Numbered from the stretch's first letter, positions 51,143 to 59,527 are shown. The stretch is DNA of 64,000 nucleotides from RYN-133 sp963785425 (GCA_963785425.1 CAWAVG010000004.1:372001-436000), one strand, 5' to 3'. Notes: generated by a model not told the origin, from the letters alone. Made by a program: numbers and translations.

Positions 51143-52300
51143 ATGCGTGCTGCGTCACCGCGTCGCGTGACCTCGTGGGTCGCGCTGTTGGTGGCCGTGC
51201 TCTGCTCGGCCGCCGCGGTCATGCTGATGACCTCGCCTGCCCAGGCGTCCACCACCGTCGAGGTGCAGCTCACGCTGTCCGGGCTCGCGTCACCGGACAA
51301 TCCGACCGGCGGCTCGCGGGTCGGCGTGCACCCCGGCGACTCGGTGGTCATGCACGCGTCGGCGATCCCCACGGCCGGCGCGCCCGGCGGCCTGAGTGGT
51401 GTGCTGTCCGGCCTGGTCGGCGGTGTGGCCGGTCTGCAGGTCAAGATCACGGGCGGCAACCTGCCCGGCGTGCACTACCCGTTCACCCTCGGCAAGGTGG
51501 CCAACTGCGGCGGCGCCGCGTCGCTTCCGCTGCGCTCCCTGGCCAAGGGCACCTACTCGTTCAAGTACGTGGTCGAGAAGGTCAGCGTGCTGACCTCCGT
51601 GCTCGGCGCCGTGACCGGCTGCAACAAGAGCACGATCACCCCCACGCACGACCAGCTCGGTGCGCTGACGCGCAACAACGTGAAGGTCAGCGACAACGCC
51701 GTCTACAGCGGGTCGATCGTGGTGGCGACCAACCCGCCCGGCGGCCAGGTCGGGATCCAGCTCCCGCAGCAGTCGATCAGCGTCAAGGCCGGCCCCGTCC
51801 ACACGTCGGTGAACCTGCCTGGTGCGAACGTCGGTGTGCCCAACCCGGTCCCCGGCATCACGTCCAACCTGCCCAAGCCGCCCGGCCTGGGCGGCGGTGG
51901 CGGCACCTCCAACGGCGGCGGCAAGCACGGCACCGGCTCCGGTGGCGGCGTGAACTACCGGCCTCCGGGCGTGACGGTGCCCGAAGAGGTCATGCCGCAC
52001 GCCGTCAACTACGGGGGTGCGGGCGGACAGCGCTACTCGGCGCCGGGCGGCCTGCCGGCCAAGACCGTGGGCGGCCACATCGTCGCCGCCCCGGCGTCGG
52101 TGACCGCCACCGCAGCCCAGCCCGCCGACCCGTCGAACGTCGCCAACGCCGGCATCTCGAAGTCCGCCGGGCTCGGCAACAGCCAGGACGGCGGCCTGTT
52201 CGGCAAGCAGCTGCCCGTCGTGCTCGCGATCGCTGCCATCCTGGCCCTGTCTCTCGTGACGGCCGGCTACGCGCGGATGCTTCTTCTGCGCCGGCACTGA
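51143..52300 (+). CDS. Secreted, C-terminally anchored Gly-rich protein
   Basis: A 385-residue protein not recognised by me. Signal peptide: MRAASPRRVTSWVALLVAVL, then Ala-rich with cleavage near AQAS. An extracytoplasmic domain of about 200 residues contains paired cysteines (VANCGGAAS, VTGCNKSTI) and Val/Thr-rich beta strands. A low-complexity Gly/Pro region follows, then a hydrophobic helix (VVLAIAAILALSLVTAGYAR) and basic tail. No LPxTG-like motif is seen, so it is probably membrane-anchored. The ATG at 51143 has GGAG eight bases upstream; the GTG at 51134 overlaps that site. It interrupts the mycobacterial order between the GT87 gene and rpsF. Confidence 0.75.
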   Translation: MRAASPRRVTSWVALLVAVLCSAAAVMLMTSPAQASTTVEVQLTLSGLASPDNPTGGSRVGVHPGDSVVMHASAIPTAGAPGGLSGVLSGLVGGVAGLQVKITGGNLPGVHYPFTLGKVANCGGAASLPLRSLAKGTYSFKYVVEKVSVLTSVLGAVTGCNKSTITPTHDQLGALTRNNVKVSDNAVYSGSIVVATNPPGGQVGIQLPQQSISVKAGPVHTSVNLPGANVGVPNPVPGITSNLPKPPGLGGGGGTSNGGGKHGTGSGGGVNYRPPGVTVPEEVMPHAVNYGGAGGQRYSAPGGLPAKTVGGHIVAAPASVTATAAQPADPSNVANAGISKSAGLGNSQDGGLFGKQLPVVLAIAAILALSLVTAGYARMLLLRRH

Positions 52301-52319
52301 CCCCGGCGAGCCCAGCACG

Positions 52320-52459
52320 GCGGCTGAGCCGCGGGACCTGCCGTTTTGGGGATCCCGTGACGCCACGGGTAACCTGGTGCGGTTGGCCTGTTCCCGGTCC
52401 CGGCGCCTGCCGAGGACATTGTCGGGCCGGCTCACCTCCTGCCACGGAGAGACCGTGGC
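52320..52459 (+). promoter_or_regulatory. rpsF leader with stacked hairpins
   Basis: Three small hairpins precede rpsF. GCGGCT-G-AGCCGC (52320-52332) followed by TTTT at 52344 may terminate the secreted-protein gene. CCCGTG-ACGC-CACGGG is at 52354-52369. GCCACGG-AGAGA-CCGTGGC (52441-52459) is just before the ribosome site. Leaders of rpsF operons in several phyla bind the S6-S18 pair for feedback; whether this one does is inference. Confidence 0.4.
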
Positions 52460-52483
52460 CGATCAGTCCACAGGAGGACTTTG

Positions 52484-52798
52484 GTGACTACTGCTGCATC
52501 CACCGGCCTGCGCCATTACGAGGTCATGGTCATCCTCGACCCGAGCCTCGAGGAGCGCACCATCGCCCCGTCGCTCGACGCGTTTCTCTCCGTGGTCAAG
52601 AACGACGGCGGAACGGTCGAGAAGGTCGACATCTGGGGACGGCGCCGCCTGGCCTACGAGATCGACAAGCACGTCGAGGGCATCTACGCCGTCATCGACC
52701 TGCAGTCCTCGCCCGCCTCGGTCCAGGAACTCGACCGCCAGCTCAACCTGAACGAATCGGTGCTGCGGACCAAGGTCCTGCGCCCGGACGAGCGGTGA
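52484..52798 (+). CDS. rpsF: Ribosomal protein bS6
   Basis: Small-subunit protein that binds 16S rRNA as a pair with S18. It has 104 residues with the S6 core: LRHYEVMVILDPSLEERTIA and VDIWGRRRLAYEIDKHVEGI. I chose the GTG at 52484, six bases after AGGAGG; the TTG at 52481 is less well placed. It begins the rpsF-ssb-rpsR-rplI operon, all on the plus strand with small gaps. Confidence 0.96.
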   Translation: MTTAASTGLRHYEVMVILDPSLEERTIAPSLDAFLSVVKNDGGTVEKVDIWGRRRLAYEIDKHVEGIYAVIDLQSSPASVQELDRQLNLNESVLRTKVLRPDER

Positions 52799-52804
52799 GC
52801 TGAG

Positions 52805-53314
52805 ATGGCAGGCGAAACCATCATCACCGTGGTCGGCAACCTCACCGCCGACCCCGAGCTGCGCTTCACCCCGTCGGGGGCGGCCGTCGCGTCGTTCACG
52901 ATCGCGTCGACGCCGCGCACCTTCGACCGCAACACCAACGAGTGGAAGGACGGCGAGGCGCTGTTCCTGCGCTGCTCGATCTGGCGCCAGGCCGCCGAGA
53001 ACGTCGCCGAATCACTCACCCGTGGGATGCGCGTGATCGCCTCCGGGCGACTGAAGCAGCGCTCCTACGAGACCCGCGAGGGCGAGAAGCGCACCGTCAT
53101 CGAGCTCGACGTCGACGAGGTCGGCCCGTCCCTCAAGTACGCGTCGGCGAAGGTCAACAAGACCACCCGCGGCAGCTCCGGCGGCGGCTTCGGCGGATCC
53201 GGCGGCGGTTCCGGCGGCGGCGCGACGAGCGCCAACGACGACCCGTGGGGCTCGGCCGCACCGGCCACCGGCGGCTCCGAGGGCGGCGGCTTCAGCGACG
53301 AGCCACCTTTCTAA
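52805..53314 (+). CDS. ssb: Single-stranded DNA-binding protein
   Basis: Coats single-stranded DNA in replication and repair. The 169-residue protein has the OB fold (ITVVGNLTADPELRFTPSGA and later RVIASGRLKQRSYETREGEK), a Gly/Ser-rich linker (residues about 120-150) and the acidic tip SDEPPF, which recruits partner proteins. It lies seven bases after rpsF, within the ribosomal-protein operon, as is usual. Confidence 0.97.
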   Translation: MAGETIITVVGNLTADPELRFTPSGAAVASFTIASTPRTFDRNTNEWKDGEALFLRCSIWRQAAENVAESLTRGMRVIASGRLKQRSYETREGEKRTVIELDVDEVGPSLKYASAKVNKTTRGSSGGGFGGSGGGSGGGATSANDDPWGSAAPATGGSEGGGFSDEPPF

Positions 53315-53354
53315 CCATCACATCGCAAACTTGCTTCCGACCAGGAGATAGATC

Positions 53355-53591
53355 GTGCCCAAGCCACCCATTCGCAAGCCCAAGAAGAAGGCCAACCCGC
53401 TGCTCGCGGCAAAGATCGAGTACATCGACTACAAGGACACCAACCTGCTGCGCAAGTTCGTGTCCGACCGCGGCAAGATCCGGGCCCGCCGGGTCACCGG
53501 GGTGACCTCGCAGCAGCAGCGTCAGCTCGCCAAGGCGATCAAGAACGCCCGTGAGATGGCCCTGCTCCCCTACACCTCGACCGCTCGCTGA
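53355..53591 (+). CDS. rpsR: Ribosomal protein bS18, zinc-free form
   Basis: A 78-residue S18 with the core YKDTNLLRKFVSDRGKIRAR and the ending MALLPYTSTAR. At the place where zinc-binding forms have a CxxC pair it reads KKKANPLLAAK, so the zinc ligands are absent (C-minus form). It starts at a GTG at 53355 after AGGAGAT. The S6 partner is in the same operon. Confidence 0.96.
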   Translation: MPKPPIRKPKKKANPLLAAKIEYIDYKDTNLLRKFVSDRGKIRARRVTGVTSQQQRQLAKAIKNAREMALLPYTSTAR

Positions 53592-53602
53592 GGAGGCCGA
53601 CC

Positions 53603-54049
53603 ATGAAGCTCATCCTCACCCGTGAGGTCGCCGGGCTCGGCCTGGCCGGCGACATCGTCGAGGTCGCCGACGGCTACGGACGCAACTTCCTCGTGCCACG
53701 CGGTGCCGCCATCGCATGGACGAAGGGCGCCGAGAAGCAGATCGTGCAGATCAAGCGCGCGCGTTCGGCCCGCGAGATCCGCGATCTCGGTCACGCCCGC
53801 GAGGTCAAGAACGACCTCGAGAAGCTGTCCGTGGCGCTCGAGGCCCGCGCCGGCAAGGACGGCCGGCTGTTCGGATCGGTCACCACGGCCGACATCGCGG
53901 CCGCGGTGAAGAGCGCCGGCGGCCCGCTGCTGGACAAGAAGACCATCCAGCTCCCGGGTCACATCAAGACCACCGGCGCGCACGTCGTCACCGTCGACCT
54001 GCACCCGGACGTGGTCGCGTCGGTGCCGGTGACGGTCACCGCCGTCTGA
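53603..54049 (+). CDS. rplI: Ribosomal protein bL9
   Basis: Large-subunit protein of 148 residues. N-terminal domain MKLILTREVAGLGLAGDIVE with the family signature GYGRNFLVPRGAAIAW, a central helix (residues 40-80) and the C-terminal RNA-binding domain (LFGSVTTADIAAAVKSAGG). It is last in the ribosomal operon; a long hairpin follows directly. Confidence 0.97.
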   Translation: MKLILTREVAGLGLAGDIVEVADGYGRNFLVPRGAAIAWTKGAEKQIVQIKRARSAREIRDLGHAREVKNDLEKLSVALEARAGKDGRLFGSVTTADIAAAVKSAGGPLLDKKTIQLPGHIKTTGAHVVTVDLHPDVVASVPVTVTAV

Positions 54050-54065
54050 GCCTGACGATCGCTTT

Positions 54066-54113
54066 CGGGCGGTCCCGGTCGCACGCTTCGGCGTGTCGCA
54101 CCGGGGCCGCCCG
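54066..54113 (+). terminator. Terminator of the rpsF-rplI operon
   Basis: CGGGCGG (54066-54072) and CCGCCCG (54107-54113) close a long hairpin whose inner parts pair with few mismatches (CCCGGT with ACCGGG, GCACGC with GCGTGT). It is followed by ACTTCTTGTTCT, a T-rich tail. It is 17 bases after the rplI stop. Confidence 0.75.
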
Positions 54114-54121
54114 ACTTCTTG

Positions 54122-54241
54122 TTCTCCACAGGCACGGGGCAGTGAATCCGCCGGGTGCCGCCTGCAATTCACAGGGCTGTCCCCACCCTGTCTACAACCG
54201 CTTACGGCACTGCCCACAGGCTCTTCACAGGGCTGTCAACA
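54122..54241 (+). promoter_or_regulatory. Cluster of DnaA-box-like words upstream of dnaB
   Basis: Within 120 bases and on one strand lie TTCTCCACA (54122, 8/9 to TTGTCCACA), CTGTCCCCA (54177), CTGTCTACA (54188), CTGCCCACA (54210) and CTGTCAACA (54233), each 7/9, with weaker CTCTTCACA (54221) and CAATTCACA (54165). TTCACAGGGCTGTC is repeated exactly at 54168 and 54224. The stretch 54114-54383 has no gene, so this is the main content of the 334-base gap before dnaB. Confidence 0.45.
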
Positions 54242-54383
54242 GGCTGCTTTGACGCTGCTGCACGCGTCGGCCCTAGCGTGCTGACGGCGCTCGCAGCACG
54301 CTCTGACGACGAAATCGTCGTATCCCTGCGGTGCACTGGTCGCAACCGAACGCACGTGCGAGAGCAGGGAAGGCGGAGCGTCC

Positions 54384-55769
54384 ATGACGCTGGCGAACGA
54401 GACACGCCCGGCAGGGGGTCCCGGCTCCGCCGAATTCGACCGCACGCCGCCGCAGTCGATCGAGGCCGAGCAGTCGGTGCTCGGCGCGATGATGCTGAGC
54501 AAGGACGCCATCGCCGACGCGGTCGAGCTCGTGCGCCCAGGCGATTTCTACCGTCCCGCGCACCAGCTGGTCTACGACTCGATCCTCGACCTCTACGGCC
54601 GCGGCGAGCCCGCCGACGCTGTCACCGTGTCGGCCGAGCTGACCCGGCAGGGGCAGCTGGTGCGCGCGGGCGGCGCGTCCTACCTGCACACCCTGATCTC
54701 GCTCGTCCCGACCGCGGCGAACGCCGGCTACTACGCGCAGATCGTCGCCGAGCGCGCGACGCTGCGGCGCCTGGTCATCGCGGGCACCCGCATCGTCCAG
54801 ATGGGCTACGAGACGGCGTCCGGGTCGACCGACATCACCGGCACCGTCGACGACGTCGTCGACCGCGCGCAAGCCGAGGTGTACGAGGTCACCGAGCGCC
54901 GCACGTCCGAGGACTTCGTGCACATCGAGACGCTGCTGCAGCCGACCCTCGACGAGATCGACAAGATCAGTTCGACCGGCGGCATCGGCACGGGCATCCC
55001 AACGGGGTTCCAGCAGCTCGACGAGTACACCAACGGGCTGCACCCGGGGCAGATGATCACGGTCGCGGGCCGCCCGGGTTCCGGCAAGTCGACCCTGGCT
55101 CTGGACATGGCGCGCGCGGCCGCGGTGAAGAACGGCAAGGCGACAGTCATCTTCTCCCTCGAGATGAGCAAGATCGAGATCATGATGCGCATGTTCTCGG
55201 CCGAGGCGACGGTGTCGCTGGCGAACATGCGCTCGGGGCACATGAGCGATCAGGACTGGACCCGACTCGCGCGCCGCTCGAGCGAGCTGGCCGAGGCGCC
55301 GTTGTTCATCGACGACAGCCCGAACCTGACGATGATGGAGATCCGCGCGAAGGCCCGCCGGCTGCGGCAGCGCCACGACCTGCAGATGGTGGTCATCGAC
55401 TACCTGCAGCTGATGACCAGCGGAAAGCGGGTCGAGTCGCGCCAGCAGGAGGTCAGCGAATTCTCCCGCGCGACCAAGCTGCTCGCCAAGGAACTCGAGG
55501 TGCCGGTCGTCGTGCTCTCCCAGCTCAACCGCGGCCCCGAGCAGCGCACCGACAAGAAGCCGATGCTCTCCGACCTGCGCGAGTCGGGCTCGATCGAGCA
55601 GGACTCCGACGTCGTGCTGCTCGTGCACCGTCCCGACCTCTACGAGCCCGAGACCGAGCGTGCCGGCGAGGCCGACCTGATTCTGGCCAAGCACCGCAAC
55701 GGCCCGACCGCGACGTGCGCCGTCGCCTTCCAGGGCCGCTACAGCCGCTTCGTCGACATGCCCAACTGA
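54384..55769 (+). CDS. dnaB: Replicative DNA helicase DnaB
   Basis: Hexameric 5'-3' helicase at the replication fork. The 461 residues begin MTLANETRPAGGPGSAEFDR, then the N-terminal domain (PPQSIEAEQSVLGAMMLSKD) and the RecA-like motor: Walker A GRPGSGKST near residues 229-237, Walker B MVVIDYLQLM and the later motif SDLRESGSIEQDSDVV. No intein is seen, although intein insertion is common in this gene. Its 3' end overlaps the convergent MFS gene by about 31 bases. Order after rplI is as in mycobacteria. Confidence 0.96.
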   Translation: MTLANETRPAGGPGSAEFDRTPPQSIEAEQSVLGAMMLSKDAIADAVELVRPGDFYRPAHQLVYDSILDLYGRGEPADAVTVSAELTRQGQLVRAGGASYLHTLISLVPTAANAGYYAQIVAERATLRRLVIAGTRIVQMGYETASGSTDITGTVDDVVDRAQAEVYEVTERRTSEDFVHIETLLQPTLDEIDKISSTGGIGTGIPTGFQQLDEYTNGLHPGQMITVAGRPGSGKSTLALDMARAAAVKNGKATVIFSLEMSKIEIMMRMFSAEATVSLANMRSGHMSDQDWTRLARRSSELAEAPLFIDDSPNLTMMEIRAKARRLRQRHDLQMVVIDYLQLMTSGKRVESRQQEVSEFSRATKLLAKELEVPVVVLSQLNRGPEQRTDKKPMLSDLRESGSIEQDSDVVLLVHRPDLYEPETERAGEADLILAKHRNGPTATCAVAFQGRYSRFVDMPN

Positions 55770-57151
55770 GCCTGTAGCTGCGCCGTCGGACGGAGGACCG
55801 CTACGACGAGCAGGGTGGCAGCCGTCGTTGCCGCGCCTATCCAGGCGGCGACGGTGTAGCCGGTCTCGCTGGGGAACGTGTCGCTCGTGTAGCCGGCCAG
55901 GATGAGCCCGGCGAGCGCGCTGCCCGTGGCGAAGCCGACGGCGCGGACGACGGCGTTGACGCTCATCGCGCTGGCGGTCTCGGCCTTCGGGGTGCCCGCG
56001 AGGATCACGGCCGGCATGGCGGCCGAGAACGCTCCGACGCCGAAGCCGAGGACGCCGATGGCGGTGACCGGCCCGGCCAGGTACGAGCGGGTCAGCGCGA
56101 ACACCGCGAACGCGACGAGGACGGCGACGGTGCTCGCGCCGAGCAGCGCGCGGGCGCCGACCCGGGCGCGCAGCCTCGGGACGAGCCGGCCCGCGCCGAA
56201 CCCCAGCACCGAGAACGGGACGAGCACCAGCCCCGCCTGGGCGGTGTCGAGCCCGAAGCCGTAGCCGACCTGTGACGGCGTCTGCACGTAGCGGGTGATC
56301 AGGCTGAACAGCAGATACATGCCGACCCCGCCGGTGAGCATCACCAGGTTGGCGGCCGCGACGGCCGGCTGACGGAGCAGGCGGATGTCGACCAGCGGCG
56401 CGGCGACGCGCAACTCGAGCGCGGTCCAGAGGGCGAGCAGCAGCACGGCGCCGGCCAGGATGACGCCGGCGAGCACCGCATGCCGGCGCCACAGATCGAC
56501 CTGGCTGATCACGAGCAACAACCCGAGCAGCGCGATGCTCAACAACATCGCACCGGGCACGTCGATGCGCGGGGCAGGTCCCGGCGGTGCCTGCGGCAAC
56601 ACGATCGCGGCGGCCACCAGCGCCGCGACGGTGATCACCAGGCCCAGCCCGTACGCGGCGCGGATGCCGCCCACGTCGGTCAGCAACCCGGCGACGGGAT
56701 AGCCGACCCCGATGCCGGCGGTCGACGCCACCGAGAGCAGCGCGATCGTCCCGGCGGCGCGGTGCTCGGTCAGGTGATCGCGTGCTGTGCCCATCATCAG
56801 CGCGATCAAACCGGCACCGACGCCCTGCGCGGCGCGCCCGACGAGCAACGCCGTGAACGGCAGGGGCACGACCGTGAGCGCGCTTCCGGCGACGACGACC
56901 GCGAGCGTGCTCAGCACGACCGTGCGCCGCCGCGGGCCAGAGCCGAGCCGGCCCAGCACGGGGGTGGCGACCGCGCCGGAAAGCATCGCGATCGTCAACG
57001 TCCACTGCGCGGCCGCCAACGACACGTCGTAGTGCTGTGCGACCGCGGTGATGAGCGGCGCGCCGAGGCTCCCGACCACGGCGAGCAGGAGGCCGACCGA
57101 GACGATCACCCACACCAGCACGCGCCGCTCGCTCGGCACGACGTCGCTCAT
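55739..57151 (-). CDS. MFS transporter
   Basis: A 470-residue DHA2-like transporter with about 14 hydrophobic helices. Helix 1 is VLVWVIVSVGLLLAVVGSLG. The helix 2-3 loop is GRLGSGPRRR, a motif A variant, and motif C-like GIGVGYPVAGLL follows. The Asp of helix 1 found in most drug-proton antiporters is replaced by Gly/Ser, so the substrate class is uncertain. It starts at ATG 57151. The C-terminus overlaps the dnaB 3' end on the opposite strand. No regulator is adjacent. Confidence 0.88.
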   Translation of the reverse strand: MSDVVPSERRVLVWVIVSVGLLLAVVGSLGAPLITAVAQHYDVSLAAAQWTLTIAMLSGAVATPVLGRLGSGPRRRTVVLSTLAVVVAGSALTVVPLPFTALLVGRAAQGVGAGLIALMMGTARDHLTEHRAAGTIALLSVASTAGIGVGYPVAGLLTDVGGIRAAYGLGLVITVAALVAAAIVLPQAPPGPAPRIDVPGAMLLSIALLGLLLVISQVDLWRRHAVLAGVILAGAVLLLALWTALELRVAAPLVDIRLLRQPAVAAANLVMLTGGVGMYLLFSLITRYVQTPSQVGYGFGLDTAQAGLVLVPFSVLGFGAGRLVPRLRARVGARALLGASTVAVLVAFAVFALTRSYLAGPVTAIGVLGFGVGAFSAAMPAVILAGTPKAETASAMSVNAVVRAVGFATGSALAGLILAGYTSDTFPSETGYTVAAWIGAATTAATLLVVAVLRPTAQLQAQLGMSTKRL

Positions 57152-57192
57152 CGCTCGAAGCTAGTGCCCGCAGCTACCGGTCCGCCGCTGGT

Positions 57193-57214
57193 GTCCTCGA
57201 CATCACTCGAGGAC
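57193..57214. terminator. Hairpin over the helR stop codon
   Basis: GTCCTCGA (57193-57200) and TCGAGGAC (57207-57214) are perfect arms around a six-base loop that includes part of the leftward helR stop. It may end helR transcription just before the MFS gene. Confidence 0.4.
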
Positions 57215-59341
57215 GACGAGTTGCTGGGTCGCCCGCGTCATCGCGACATAGCGATCGACGGCGTCCTCGATGGCGGTGCCGACGGGCTGTGCGCCGACGA
57301 GGACGACCAGGTCGAACTCGAGGCCCTTCGCGAGCACCGGGCTCAACGACCGCACGCGCGACGTCGCGACATAGGTTGGGTCGCCGATCACGCAGGCGAT
57401 TCCGTCGCCGTGCTCGGCCAGCCATCGGTCGAGGACGGCGTCGCGCTCGGCGATCGCGGCGCGCAGGACGGGCACGCCCGTGCTGCGGATCGAGCGTGGC
57501 ACGTTCGCATCCGGCAGCGCCGCGCGGATCACCGGTTCGGCCTCGGTCATGACCTCGACCGGCGTGCGGTAGTTGACGGTCAGCGACGCGATCCGGACGT
57601 GGCCGAAACCCGCGTGATCCAGCCGCTCCGTCCAGGACTCGGCGAACCCGTGCCGCGCCTGGGCACGGTCGCCGACGACCGTGAAGCTGCGTGCCGGGCA
57701 GCGCGCGGCCAGCATCTGCCATTCGGCGTCGGTGAGCTCCTGGGCCTCATCGACGATCACGTGCGCGAACGGCCCGACGAGCGGGTCGGCCTCCTCGGTC
57801 GACTGCCCGGACGCGTTGGTCAGCGCGTCGCGCAGATCGTCGCCGCGCAGCATCGCCATGACCTGCAGTTCCGAGTCGTCGCCCTCGATCAGATCCGCGA
57901 CGACCGTGGCCATCTCCTCCCGCTCGCGTGCCCAGGCGACAGCACGTTCGCGATCACGTCGTGCGGCGTCCGGATCGCCGAGCCGGCGGCGCGCCGCATC
58001 GAGCAACGGCAGATCGGCCACCGTCCAGGCTGCGGCGTCGGCACGCTGCAGCCGACCGACCTCGTCAGGACGCAGCCACGGTGCGCACAGGCGCAGGTAG
58101 GCGGGTACCGACCAGAGGTCGGCCACGACGTCGGTGTGCGCGAGCAGCGGCCAGGCGCGGTTGAACGCGGCGACCAGGTCCCGGTCGCGAGCCAGCGCGG
58201 TGCGCAGCAGTCCCTCCGGCACCTCCTCGCCGCTGTACTTGTCGACCAGGATCGCGAGCAGTTCGTCCCACACCATTGCGCGCGCGTCGTTGTGGGGCGT
58301 GCCCGGCACCGGCACGTCGAAAGCCTCGGCCCAGTCGGCCGGGGTCAGCGTGACCAACGACCACGGCGTCGCCAGGGTCATCGCCGTCTTGGGCGGGTCC
58401 TCGTAGAACCGCACCGCGGCGTCGATCGCGCTCACCATGGCGGCGTCGGCCTTGAGGCGCGCTACGTCGGCGTCGCTCTCGTCCCGCGCAGCCGCGCCCT
58501 CGGGCACGAGGTCACGCAACGTGCAGGTCTGCACTCCTTCCTCGCCGAGGCTCGGCAGGACGTCGGCGACGTAGGCGAGGTAGGGCTGGTGCGGCCCCAC
58601 GAACAGCACCCCGCCGCGGCGGCGGCCCAGCCGCGGATCGGCGTAGAGCAGGTAGGCGGCGCGGTGCAGCGCCACCACCGTCTTGCCGGTTCCCGGCCCG
58701 CCGTCGACCACGAGCGCGCCTCGCGACCCGGCGCGGATGATGGCGTCCTGATCGGCCTGGATCGTGGCCAGCACGTCGCGCATCCGGGACGACCGGCTGC
58801 TGCCGAGACTGGCGATGAACGCCGACTGGTCGTCGAGGGCGGCGCGCCCTTCGAGGCCGTCCGGCGTGAACACCTCGTCCCAGTAGTCGCTGACGCGACC
58901 GGCCGTCCAGCGGTAGCGGCGCCGACTCGCGAGGCCCATCGGGTTGGCGTGCGTCGCGGCGAAGAACGCCTCGGCCGCGGGCGAGCGCCAGTCGACGAGC
59001 AACCGCCGGCCGTCGGCGTCGGTAAGCCCCAGCCGTCCGACGTAGACGGGATCGGTGGTGGCGTCGGCGCGCACGATGTGGCCGAGGCACAGGTCGAGGC
59101 CGAAGCGGCGCAGCGCGCGCAGGCGAGCGGTCAGCCGGTGGATCTCCTGGTCGCGTTCCAGCGCACCCTGCCCGCCGCGCCCCGGGGCTCGGCGTTCGGC
59201 GTCGAGCCGCTCGGTCAGGTCGGCGATCGTGTGGTCAAGCGATGCCGCGATCGCGGCGAAGTGCTGCTCGTCGCCGGCGATCAGCGCCGGATCGGCCTTG
59301 GCGGCGAGGCGGTCGGGCAGGGCGAAGGCACTCGTGGTCAG
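57203..59341 (-). CDS. helR: HelR-type UvrD/Rep-like ATPase acting on RNA polymerase
   Basis: HelR/HelD-like enzymes push into RNA polymerase and free it from DNA; HelR of Streptomyces also displaces rifampicin. The 712-residue reading starts LTTSAFALPDRLAAKADPAL, includes an N-terminal coiled coil (about residues 35-85), Walker A GGPGTGKTVVALHRAAYLLY, Walker B HVIVDEAQELTDAEW and the C-terminal helicase motifs (VAMTRATQQLVVLE). The only start that keeps the coiled coil is the CTG at 59341, after GAGGTGAG. Alternatively one base is extra in the GGGG run (59341-59344), and the GTG upstream would then give MSSLTTSAF. A GTG at 59074 would lose the first 89 residues. Confidence 0.85.
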   Translation of the reverse strand: MTTSAFALPDRLAAKADPALIAGDEQHFAAIAASLDHTIADLTERLDAERRAPGRGGQGALERDQEIHRLTARLRALRRFGLDLCLGHIVRADATTDPVYVGRLGLTDADGRRLLVDWRSPAAEAFFAATHANPMGLASRRRYRWTAGRVSDYWDEVFTPDGLEGRAALDDQSAFIASLGSSRSSRMRDVLATIQADQDAIIRAGSRGALVVDGGPGTGKTVVALHRAAYLLYADPRLGRRRGGVLFVGPHQPYLAYVADVLPSLGEEGVQTCTLRDLVPEGAAARDESDADVARLKADAAMVSAIDAAVRFYEDPPKTAMTLATPWSLVTLTPADWAEAFDVPVPGTPHNDARAMVWDELLAILVDKYSGEEVPEGLLRTALARDRDLVAAFNRAWPLLAHTDVVADLWSVPAYLRLCAPWLRPDEVGRLQRADAAAWTVADLPLLDAARRRLGDPDAARRDRERAVAWAREREEMATVVADLIEGDDSELQVMAMLRGDDLRDALTNASGQSTEEADPLVGPFAHVIVDEAQELTDAEWQMLAARCPARSFTVVGDRAQARHGFAESWTERLDHAGFGHVRIASLTVNYRTPVEVMTEAEPVIRAALPDANVPRSIRSTGVPVLRAAIAERDAVLDRWLAEHGDGIACVIGDPTYVATSRVRSLSPVLAKGLEFDLVVLVGAQPVGTAIEDAVDRYVAMTRATQQLVVLE

Positions 59342-59390
59342 GGGAGCTCACCTCATCGTTGCTGTCGAGGTGCGTCACCCTAGGACGAAA

Positions 59391-59414
59391 TCGCCTGCCT
59401 CATGAGGCAGGCGA
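59391..59414. promoter_or_regulatory. 24-bp perfect palindrome between helR and NIPSNAP gene
   Basis: TCGCCTGCCTCA joined directly to TGAGGCAGGCGA, 12-base arms with no spacer. It lies about 50 bases before the helR start and about 114 bases before the divergent NIPSNAP start. The form (even, no spacer, gene-start position) is that of a dimer operator rather than a terminator. Confidence 0.6.
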
Positions 59415-59527
59415 AAGTCTGCTAGAACTGGAAGTGGCAGGGCAGGTCGGGTGCGACATCGCTTCGTCGGTCGTCGAAGCGTTCCGGCGCGACGATGGAC
59501 GCGACCACTCGACGTGAGGGAGCCCTC

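Noticed and set aside
54273..57113. A 946-codon frame on the minus strand across dnaB and the MFS gene
   Set aside because: Shadow of two well-supported genes; no motif.
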